From NCBI GenBank assembly GCA_025594325.1, contig JANHCV010000005.1, positions 2,073,501-2,137,500 on the forward strand: a DNA stretch of 64,000 bases, in the 5' to 3' direction. This document shows positions 1 to 6,850 of the stretch, piece by piece. The notes under the pieces were generated by a model. That model saw only the letters and a program-made list of their open reading frames with translations. It was not told the DNA's origin and searched no databases. This DNA comes from Blastocladiella emersonii ATCC 22665 (Eukaryota > Blastocladiomycota > Blastocladiomycetes > Blastocladiales > Blastocladiaceae). The position numbers and the translations under genes were made by a program. Within the stretch, counting starts at the first letter, position 1. Every line of letters starts with the position of its first letter.

Positions 1-800
1 AGAAATATGGTAAAACAGCTACGCGGATAATTGTCATGGTACTCAATCAAAACCATACTCAAACCTTTGCTTTCCTGCATGTCCAGCTGGCCACTGACCC
101 ATAAATCACAGTATCGGACCAAGAAAATATCTGACCATGGAAATATAGTATACCAGCCACCTAGGTAATTGTCATGGCACTCAAACAAAACCATAGTCAA
201 GTCTTTGACTATCCACATGTCCAGCTGATTGAGGACCCATGAATCGTAACGTCAAAGCAACAATATATCTCACCATGGAAGTATAGTAAACCAGCCACTC
301 TGGCAATTGTCATGGTACTCAAACAAAACCATACTCAAATCTATGACTTCCCACATGTCCAGCAGGTTGGACACCCATAAATCACAGTATCAAACCAACA
401 AAATATCAGACCACAGGAGTATATAAAAGCGACCACGTAGGTAATTGTCTTGGTACTCAAACAAAACCATATTCAAATCTTTCAATTCCCGCTTGTCCAG
501 CTAGCCAGGGACCCATAAATCACAGGATCACAGCAACAAAGTATCTGACAACAGAAATATGGTACACCAGCCACGTAGATAATTGTCATGGTACTCAAAC
601 AAAACCATACTCAAATCTTCGAGTGCCCCATGTCCAGGTGGGCAAGGGCCTATAAATCACAGTATTGAACCAAGAAAATACCTGACGATCGGGATGTATC
701 AAACCCGCCACGCTGATACTTGTCGTGGTACTCAAACATAACCATACTCAGCCAAATCTTTGAATACCCTCACGTCCAGGTGGGCAAGGAACCAAAGCGC
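1..800. repeat. 138-bp satellite block 1 (partial, six monomer cores)
   Basis: Left-truncated by the window start. The conserved core word (aattgtcatgg or a variant) begins at 29, 167, 305, 443, 581 and 718, giving steps of 138, 138, 138, 138 and 137 bp. Confidence 0.93.
420..428 (+). promoter_or_regulatory. TATATAAAA motif in monomer 6 (possible TATA box)
   Basis: A consensus-like TATA word in the sixth 138-bp monomer, recurring once per unit (next in unit 2 at 4691). Other monomers lack it at this position. The next base is G in units 1-8 and 14 and C in units 9-13, 15 and 16. No coding region follows closely, so a promoter role is only a possibility; in A/T-rich satellite DNA such a word can arise by chance. 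Confidence 0.2.
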
Positions 801-912
801 CAGATATTCAAATCTACCGCTTTGTGCACACTCCACTAGCCAACTCTTCGATCCACTAATTATGGAGCCCGTCGTCAAAGTACACTGTCCAATCAACTAA
901 GTAAACAGCCAA
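801..912. other. Linker between satellite block and octamer tract
   Basis: About 112 bp of apparently unique sequence joining the last, fading 138-bp monomer to the octamer tract. No variation was noticed between units and nothing recognisable is present. Confidence 0.6.
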
Positions 913-1136
913 CCTGCCAGCCTGCCAGCCTGCCAGCCTGCCAGCCTGCCAACCTGCCAGCCTGCCAGCCTGCCAGCCTGCCAGCCTGCCAGCCTGCCAG
1001 CCTGCCAGCCTGCCAGCCTGCCAGCCTGCCAGCCTGCCAGCCTGCCAGCCTGCCAGCCTGCCAGCCTGCCAGCCTGCCAGCCTGCCAGCCTGCCAGCCTG
1101 CCAGCCTGCCAACCTGCCAACCTGCCAACCTGCCGC
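913..1136. repeat. CCTGCCAG octamer minisatellite, 28 copies
   Basis: Twenty-eight head-to-tail octamers: four CCTGCCAG, one CCTGCCAA (945-952), nineteen CCTGCCAG, three CCTGCCAA and a final CCTGCCGC. The interior AA-type octamer is unique to this copy and could mark an unequal exchange or slippage event. On the minus strand the tract reads as a repeated eight-residue peptide because 24 bp is three octamers; this is not taken as coding. Confidence 0.97.
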
Positions 1137-2020
1137 CTTGCCTACCTGCTATCCGAACACCCACACCGCCTCGCAAGTCATTGGGGGCCCGCGCTCTCTG
1201 GTTGCCGTCCCAGCCAACAAAGGAATGAATGATGAGCCCTGGCAGCCTGGCAGCCTGCCACACTGACAGCCTGACTGACAGCGCCCACCCAGTAGATATT
1301 ATCTATCTCGTAGGTAGTCTGGGAGGACTTCGTTAGTCAATACACGACCAGTCTCCTCCTGGCTGCCGGCTCTGCTGTCCACTCCAAGTCCTGCATGATG
1401 ATGGGCCAAGGAGGGTTCCGAGCAGCTCCTCTGTCTACCCGCGTGAAACCACTCACCCGCTGACGGATGTATACCACGCACCGTGCAGCGCGCACAGCAC
1501 ACAGCGCCCGACGCACCACGCGGTGCGCACACGGCGCAAACGGCCACCCTGGTGTCACACACACTCGCATGAACGGCAGGCATGCAAGGCGTCCGTCCTC
1601 AACTCAACAATGATTTATCATCCAGGCTTACTACTCGCTCCAACGGGTGCGCCTGCCTGCCCTCCCAGTGCCGTTGATTGATTGATGGGTGCGCCAGCCC
1701 CTGTTGCCAGCCACGTGGCAAGCAACACCTCAGCACCTGCGTCGCCCTGGCCACCGTCCGTACCTTGCAAACAGCGTAGCAGCCGTACTGCTTCACAGGG
1801 CTGCAGAGGGCTGGCTGCGGAGGGCTGAGGCGGCAGGGCTCCTCCTGCAGGAAGGAGACAGTGCTGGGGCCAAGGAGTGCTAGGGACGACAAACTGAATG
1901 GTGAATGACCAGACCAACACACCACATGCTCCTGGCAGGAGTGCGTGTGGGCGTGCGGGCCCGTGTCCGTGCGTGCCTGTGTCTGTGCGTGCCTGGATTA
2001 GACCTCCATCACAAGCGCCA

Positions 2021-2112
2021 AGTGACCAAGTGACCAAGTGACAAAGTGACCAAGGTGACCAAGGTGACCAAGGTGACCAAGGTGACCAGGGTGACCAAGG
2101 TGACCAAGTGAC
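2021..2112. repeat. GTGACC minisatellite, 8- and 9-bp repeats, constant length
   Basis: About eleven copies: four 8-bp units of the form AGTGACCA (one AGTGACAA), then six 9-bp units AGGTGACCA (one starting GGG), then a degenerate 8-bp unit. The same tract, with the same number and order of variants, is at 6172, 10323, 14474, 18585, 22696, 26847, 30998, 35149, 39300, 43410, 47521, 51655, 55789 and 59899. It does not vary in length between copies, unlike the octamer tract about 1 kb away. On the minus strand it reads as repeated W-S-P, which I do not take as coding. Confidence 0.93.
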
Positions 2113-2451
2113 ACACAAGCACCAAGCTAGGGTGGCCGGGCGGCCATGGACCGTACTGCATGGGTACCATTACCGTGGACTGGCCGCGGCCATTTATTGC
2201 AGCACAGCCCTGCCTGGCTCAGGACGCGGCGGGCGTGGGAGGCGGGCAGGGTAGATAGGTAGCAGCAGCAGGACCTGGCTAGCTGGCTGTCAAACAACAC
2301 GAGTGAAGGGGTGCGTGAGGGAGGGTGTGTTGAACGAATGGATGGGTGGATGCAGGCAGACCTTCATACGTGTCGTGCGTGATGAGGATTGGTTGGCCAC
2401 CATCCACCAACGCCATGGCATGGCTGCGGGTGTCGCTGCGTGCGCCTTGGC

Positions 2452-2572
2452 GGGTGGTGGTGTTGGTGGGTGGTGTTGGTGGGTGCTGTGGTGGTAGTGG
2501 AGCTAAAGTGGTGTTGTGGGGCTCCTGGGGTCCCCTTCCCTTCCTGTCTGGCCTAGGTGGGTGGGTGGGCGG
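2452..2572 (+). repeat. G-rich tracts upstream of the insert
   Basis: Positions 2452-2500 are a GGTGGTGTTGGTGGG-type run and 2556-2572 read GGTGGGTGGGTGGGCGG, with three consecutive GGG runs flanked by GG. A G-quadruplex on the + strand is plausible but not demonstrated. The tracts lie 128-248 bp before the retroposed insert in unit 1 and recur in every complete unit. Confidence 0.6.
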
Positions 2573-2583
2573 ACGTAGCGCGC

Positions 2584-3372
2584 ATGCGGGCGGGCAAGGT
2601 AGGAACGTTGCTCACGCAATGGATCATGTATTTTATGGAACGTAGTCTGCACAGCAGAGAGGGGGACGTCCGGCCCAATCGGACCCTCCACGAATCACAC
2701 CGCGCCGCCGCCTCTGTTGCCGCCGCGGCCGCCGCTAAACGACCAATCGAATCTTCTACTACACCACCAACACCACCACCACCACCCGCTACGCTTTCTC
2801 CTGTCCATGGCGAGGACCTCAGCACTCCCGGCTACGCCATGGTCGGCGAGTCCGTTGCTGGCGCGACGCGGTCCCTTGCCTCGTTCGGCCGTCGCCTCCT
2901 CGCCTCCATCTGGCGCGACCCCGCCGCTCTGTCTCGCCTCGCCGGCTGCGTTGTACGCGCCCGCGACGTCGCCTTCGCCTCCCGCTCACTCCAACTCGAC
3001 CGCGACCTCGCTCGACCCGTCCTCGCGGCCATCACGTCCGTCGCCTCCCGATCCCTCTGGCGCGGCGCCTGGCTCTCTCACTCCGCTGGCTGCGCCGAGG
3101 CCGACCCACTCGATTCTTCTGAAGCTCCGCCGCGCGAGCCGCGTGAGCGGGCCCGCCGCCCATTTGGCCAGCCCATTGCCACACTCAAGTTCATCAACCG
3201 CCACCACTACTGCTCTCGCTGTCTGAGCTCGCTCCATTCCCACGTCCCCAACCCGTCTGGGCGTGAAGAAGACCCGCCAGTGTGCCCGCCGTCCACCGCG
3301 GCCCAAGCGGCTCTTGTTGCAGATCCCTCCGTCCGACTTTGGCTGCTCGGTTCCCCAAGGCACATTCGGTGA
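2584..3372 (+). CDS. Possible chimeric ORF, 262 aa: flank joined in frame to retrocopy
   Basis: Alternative reading of the same frame from ATG 2584. About 38 residues come from the GC-rich spacer and the left direct repeat, then the insert contributes 224 residues from the junction onward, beginning with an Ala-rich run and a Thr/Pro-rich run. The frame stays open through the junction in every unit. A TATA-like word (TATTTTAT, about 2629-2636) lies inside this extension, which speaks against the upstream ATG if it is a real promoter. Either start may be unused; I prefer 2839. Confidence 0.2.
   Translation: MRAGKVGTLLTQWIMYFMERSLHSREGDVRPNRTLHESHRAAASVAAAAAAKRPIESSTTPPTPPPPPATLSPVHGEDLSTPGYAMVGESVAGATRSLASFGRRLLASIWRDPAALSRLAGCVVRARDVAFASRSLQLDRDLARPVLAAITSVASRSLWRGAWLSHSAGCAEADPLDSSEAPPREPRERARRPFGQPIATLKFINRHHYCSRCLSSLHSHVPNPSGREEDPPVCPPSTAAQAALVADPSVRLWLLGSPRHIR
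2683..2699. repeat. Left 17-bp direct repeat (target-site duplication)
   Basis: ACCCTCCACGAATCACA, identical to 3951-3967. It abuts the first base of the insert. The word resembles the 'cccataaatcaca' segment of the 138-bp monomers, so the target was probably a satellite monomer. Confidence 0.88.
2839..3372 (+). CDS. Hypothetical 177-aa protein in the retroposed insert
   Basis: Family not recognised. This start is chosen because ATG 2839 sits in a GCCATGG context and opens the frame with the strongest bias: of the first 60 codons, 40 end in C (15 of 60 in the overlapping + frame that starts at 2807). The protein is rich in Arg, Ala, Ser and Leu. Residues 1-80 could form amphipathic helices; residues 90-110 are Pro/Arg/Glu-rich. 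A cluster H-H-x-C-x2-C-x4-H-x-H lies at about residues 123-134 and could bind metal, but no named zinc-finger family fits. There is no signal peptide or clear membrane segment. The frame is open further upstream, across the insert junction, to ATG 2584. It is intact in all 15 copies, with one replacement (Pro to Ala near the C-terminus in unit 11). Homogenisation alone could explain this, so expression and function are unproven; it may be a processed pseudogene. Confidence 0.35.
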   Translation: MVGESVAGATRSLASFGRRLLASIWRDPAALSRLAGCVVRARDVAFASRSLQLDRDLARPVLAAITSVASRSLWRGAWLSHSAGCAEADPLDSSEAPPREPRERARRPFGQPIATLKFINRHHYCSRCLSSLHSHVPNPSGREEDPPVCPPSTAAQAALVADPSVRLWLLGSPRHIR

Positions 3373-3918
3373 TGTGACTAGACCAAGGATCGGCGCAGTC
3401 GACGCAAGTCCAGTAGCACCAGGTGTTTGCGCGCGGTACTGACCCATCCACTTTCTCTCGTTCTGACGACGATGAAACGCATGATCCGCCACTGAATGGC
3501 GCTGACGCACAAAAGAAAACGAAGGAGAAAAACAAAAAGAAAAGAAACGCAAAAAGAAGAATGTCCGCACAAAAAGATGGAAAAACATCTGACGAACCTC
3601 ACAGGCCATGCCCAAGACCACAGCACTGCCACTGGTCCATTGGCATGTCCTCGCGCTCTAGTTGGTCACGCCAGCTTGTCTCTCTGCTCGGTCTCTCTTT
3701 ACTGCGTTTCGTTCGCTCTCTTAGCTCGCTGCTCGAGCTCGCTCTCTCTTCGCCTCGTTCGCCCATCTCTCTCGTACTCCCCTCTCCTCCCACAATTCTT
3801 CCCCCTATGCTCCTCGACGTGCACGGTCCGGGCTTGTCGTACTGCGGCTTGCCCACAAAAGGGCTGCTGCCCGTTGCACAGTGGATATTCTGCTTGCAGT
3901 TCACAACCGCTGTTAAGG

Positions 3919-3947
3919 AATAAATGCATTGGTTCCAAAAAAAAAAA
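3919..3947 (+). terminator. AATAAA signal and genomic poly(A) tract
   Basis: AATAAA at 3919-3924, 12 nt spacer, then 11 A at 3937-3947. The layout matches a transcript cleaved and polyadenylated downstream of its signal, then copied into DNA. The A run is 11 in units 1-9 and 11, 10 in units 10, 12, 13 and 14, and 12 in unit 15. Confidence 0.75.
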
Positions 3948-3950
3948 GAA

Positions 3951-3967
3951 ACCCTCCACGAATCACA
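3951..3967. repeat. Right 17-bp direct repeat (target-site duplication)
   Basis: Perfect second copy of the 17-mer at 2683-2699, starting three bases after the poly(A) run. It continues into the first 138-bp monomer, as expected for the original target sequence. Confidence 0.88.
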
Positions 3968-5071
3968 ATATGCGCGCAATGAATTGACCGATGATATGGC
4001 CGTACCAAACCAGCCACGTAGACAATTGTCATGGTAGTCGAACAAAACCATATTCAAATCTTGGACTACCCGCTTGTCCAGCTAGCCAGGGACCCATAAA
4101 TCACAGTATCGACCCAACTAAATATTTGACAGCAGAAATATAGTAAACCAACCTCGTACAAAATTGTCATGGTACTCAAACAAAACCATATTCAAAACCT
4201 TGACTTCCCGCATATCCAGCTGGCCAGGGACCCATAAATCACAGTATGGAACCAACAAAGTATCTGACAACAGAAATATGGTAAAACAGCTACGCGGATA
4301 ATTGTCATGGTACTCAATCAAAACCATACTCAAACCTTTGCTTTCCTGCATGTCCAGCTGGCCACTGACCCATAAATCACAGTATCGGACCAAGAAAATA
4401 TCTGACCATGGAAATATAGTATACCAGCCACCTAGGTAATTGTCATGGCACTCAAACAAAACCATAGTCAAGTCTTTGACTATCCACATGTCCAGCTGAT
4501 TGAGGACCCATGAATCGTAACGTCAAAGCAACAATATATCTCACCATGGAAGTAAAGTAAACCAGCCACTCTGGCAATTGTCATGGTACTCAAACAAAAC
4601 CATACTCAAATCTATGACTTCCCACATGTCCAGCAGGTTGGACACCCATAAATCACAGTATCAAACCAACAAAATATCAGACCACAGGAGTATATAAAAG
4701 CGACCACGTAGGTAATTGTCTTGGTACTCAAACAAAACCATATTCAAATCTTTCAATTCCCGCTTGTCCAGCTAGCCAGGGACCCATAAATCACAGGATC
4801 ACAGCAACAAAGTATCTGACAACAGAAATATGGTACACCAGCCACGTAGATAATTGTCATGGTACTCAAACAAAACCATACTCAAATCTTCGAGTGCCCC
4901 ATGTCCAGGTGGGCAAGGGCCTATAAATCACAGTATTGAACCAAGAAAATACCTGACGATCGGGATGTATCAAACCCGCCACGCTGATAATTGTCGTGGT
5001 ACTCAAACATAACCATACTCAGCCAAATCTTTGAATACCCTCACGTCCAGGTGGGCAAGGAACCAAAGCGC
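3951..5071. repeat. 138-bp satellite block 2 (eight degenerate monomers; reference copy)
   Basis: The core word begins at 4024, 4162, 4300, 4438, 4576, 4714, 4852 and 4989: a period of 138 bp (last step 137). Each monomer has, in order, the core, a run with ATGGT and ACCAT as inverted arms around an A/C-rich loop, a 'tgtccagctgg'-like segment, 'cccataaatcacagtat', then 'gaaatatagtaaaccagccacg' in varied form. Monomers differ from one another far more than the same monomer differs between units, so the block was diverged before the large unit was amplified. The first monomer is incomplete because the retroposed insert interrupts it. The right edge, near 5071, is approximate since the last monomer fades into unique sequence. 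The period is close to nucleosomal DNA length; a structural role is possible but not shown. Confidence 0.93.
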
Positions 5072-5183
5072 CAGATATTCAAATCTACCGCTTTGTGCAC
5101 ACTCCACTAGCCAACTCTTCGATCCACTAATTATGGAGCCCGTCGTCAAAGTACACTGTCCAATCAACTAAGTAAACAGCCAA

Positions 5184-5287
5184 CCTGCCAGCCTGCCAGC
5201 CTGCCAGCCTGCCAGCCTGCCAGCCTGCCAGCCTGCCAGCCTGCCAGCCTGCCAGCCTGCCAACCTGCCAACCTGCCAACCTGCCGC
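5184..5287. repeat. Octamer minisatellite, 9+3+1 copies
   Basis: Nine CCTGCCAG, three CCTGCCAA, one CCTGCCGC. Confidence 0.96.
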
Positions 5288-6850
5288 CTTGCCTACCTGC
5301 TATCCGAACACCCACACCGCCTCGCAAGTCATTGGGGGCCCGCGCTCTCTGGTTGCCGTCCCAGCCAACAAAGGAATGAATGATGAGCCCTGGCAGCCTG
5401 GCAGCCTGCCACACTGACAGCCTGACTGACAGCGCCCACCCAGTAGATATTATCTATCTCGTAGGTAGTCTGGGAGGACTTCGTTAGTCAATACACGACC
5501 AGTCTCCTCCTGGCTGCCGGCTCTGCTGTCCACTCCAAGTCCTGCATGATGATGGGCCAAGGAGGGTTCCGAGCAGCTCCTCTGTCTACCCGCGTGAAAC
5601 CACTCACCCGCTGACGGATGTATACCACGCACCGTGCAGCGCGCACAGCACACAGCGCCCGACGCACCACGCGGTGCGCACACGGCGCAAACGGCCACCC
5701 TGGTGTCACACACACTCGCATGAACGGCAGGCATGCAAGGCGTCCGTCCTCAACTCAACAATGATTTATCATCCAGGCTTACTACTCGCTCCAACGGGTG
5801 CGCCTGCCTGCCCTCCCAGTGCCGTTGATTGATTGATGGGTGCGCCAGCCCCTGTTGCCAGCCACGTGGCAAGCAACACCTCAGCACCTGCGTCGCCCTG
5901 GCCACCGTCCGTACCTTGCAAACAGCGTAGCAGCCGTACTGCTTCACAGGGCTGCAGAGGGCTGGCTGCGGAGGGCTGAGGCGGCAGGGCTCCTCCTGCA
6001 GGAAGGAGACAGTGCTGGGGCCAAGGAGTGCTAGGGACGACAAACTGAATGGTGAATGACCAGACCAACACACCACATGCTCCTGGCAGGAGTGCGTGTG
6101 GGCGTGCGGGCCCGTGTCCGTGCGTGCCTGTGTCTGTGCGTGCCTGGATTAGACCTCCATCACAAGCGCCAAGTGACCAAGTGACCAAGTGACAAAGTGA
6201 CCAAGGTGACCAAGGTGACCAAGGTGACCAAGGTGACCAGGGTGACCAAGGTGACCAAGTGACACACAAGCACCAAGCTAGGGTGGCCGGGCGGCCATGG
6301 ACCGTACTGCATGGGTACCATTACCGTGGACTGGCCGCGGCCATTTATTGCAGCACAGCCCTGCCTGGCTCAGGACGCGGCGGGCGTGGGAGGCGGGCAG
6401 GGTAGATAGGTAGCAGCAGCAGGACCTGGCTAGCTGGCTGTCAAACAACACGAGTGAAGGGGTGCGTGAGGGAGGGTGTGTTGAACGAATGGATGGGTGG
6501 ATGCAGGCAGACCTTCATACGTGTCGTGCGTGATGAGGATTGGTTGGCCACCATCCACCAACGCCATGGCATGGCTGCGGGTGTCGCTGCGTGCGCCTTG
6601 GCGGGTGGTGGTGTTGGTGGGTGGTGTTGGTGGGTGCTGTGGTGGTAGTGGAGCTAAAGTGGTGTTGTGGGGCTCCTGGGGTCCCCTTCCCTTCCTGTCT
6701 GGCCTAGGTGGGTGGGTGGGCGGACGTAGCGCGCATGCGGGCGGGCAAGGTAGGAACGTTGCTCACGCAATGGATCATGTATTTTATGGAACGTAGTCTG
6801 CACAGCAGAGAGGGGGATGTCCGGCCCAATCGGACCCTCCACGAATCACA

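Larger units (their letters stand above)
1137..2682. other. GC-rich spacer of the unit; no gene recognised
   Basis: About 1.5 kb between the octamer tract and the left direct repeat of the insert. It is made of short low-complexity words (gattgattgatg, gaatgaatgatg, gcctgcctgcc, gtagataggtagcagcagcag), TG/CG alternating DNA around 1936-1996, a GTGACC minisatellite and G-rich tracts. Open frames here are short, overlap on both strands, and mostly encode low-complexity peptides. I see no recognisable domain, tRNA or rRNA. A short perfect hairpin (CGCACC/GGTGCG, 4-nt loop) lies at 1512-1527. Equivalent spacers occur in every unit, with one substitution noticed (9787). Confidence 0.8.
2700..3950 (+). 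mobile_element. Retroposed mRNA-like insert, copy 1 (1251 bp)
   Basis: Seen in the sequence: a perfect 17-bp direct repeat on both sides, a + strand open frame with codon bias, AATAAA at 3919-3924, and a run of 11 A at 3937-3947 followed by GAA and the right repeat. These are the marks of target-primed reverse transcription of a polyadenylated transcript (LINE-type machinery acting in trans), by established knowledge. No reverse transcriptase, endonuclease, RNase H or LTR is visible, so this is read as a processed copy of a cellular or non-autonomous transcript, not a full LINE. Proposed layout: 5' leader 2700-2838, coding 2839-3372, 3' untranslated 3373-3936 with a lysine-codon A-rich stretch (about 3507-3595) and a pyrimidine-rich stretch (about 3676-3803). 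The parent gene was not recognised. The insert predates amplification because every unit carries it at the same site. Confidence 0.82.
1..4271 (+). repeat. Macrosatellite unit 1 (4271 bp, longest copy)
   Basis: The extra 120 bp over the common 4151-bp length is exactly 15 additional octamers in the tract at 913-1136. This copy alone has C at 2667 where all other copies have T; the change is silent in the long + frame across the insert junction. The poly(A) run is 11. It has C at 719 and G at 429, the commoner left-hand alleles. Confidence 0.97.

Noticed and set aside
856-1263. Minus-strand frame encoding a repeated R-L-A-G-W-Q-A-G peptide
   Set aside because: It is the translation of the octamer minisatellite, open only because 24 bp is three octamers; length and C-terminus change with tract length between units.
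1618-2118. Minus-strand 166-codon frame starting with repeated W-S-P
   Set aside because: It is the GTGACC minisatellite read in frame and continuing into low-complexity GC-rich spacer; no domain, and it overlaps other open frames.
2182-2191. GGCCGCGGCC perfect palindrome
   Set aside because: A 10-bp palindrome in GC-rich DNA is easily due to chance; nothing nearby supports a function.
2557-2583. GTG start at 2557 for the long frame
   Set aside because: The window looks eukaryotic; the first ATG of that frame is 2584.
2807-3226. Overlapping + frame from ATG 2807
   Set aside because: Only 15 of its first 60 codons end in C against 40 of 60 in the frame from 2839; the product is a Pro/Ser/Ala-rich low-complexity peptide.
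2986-3621. Minus-strand 211-codon frame across the retroposed insert
   Set aside because: It is antisense to the poly(A)-defined transcript and mirrors the high GC content of the + frame; no recognisable domain.
3423-3923. + frame with an acidic then lysine-rich stretch near the insert 3' end
   Set aside because: It lacks an upstream ATG (opens at GTG), follows the stop of the biased frame, and ends on the AATAAA signal; read as 3' untranslated sequence, though a frameshifted exon of the parent gene is not excluded.
2683-3967. LTR retrotransposon or DNA transposon
   Set aside because: There are no long terminal repeats, no terminal inverted repeats and no transposase or polymerase; the 17-bp duplication and poly(A) tail fit target-primed reverse transcription.
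3951-5071. CRISPR array
   Set aside because: Monomers of 138 bp are contiguous and degenerate, without short identical repeats and unique spacers; context is eukaryotic.
3951-5071. Ancient RIP-mutated sequence
   Set aside because: The A/C-rich monomers keep abundant CpA on the + strand and lack the TpA-dominated look expected from RIP; formal indices were not computed.
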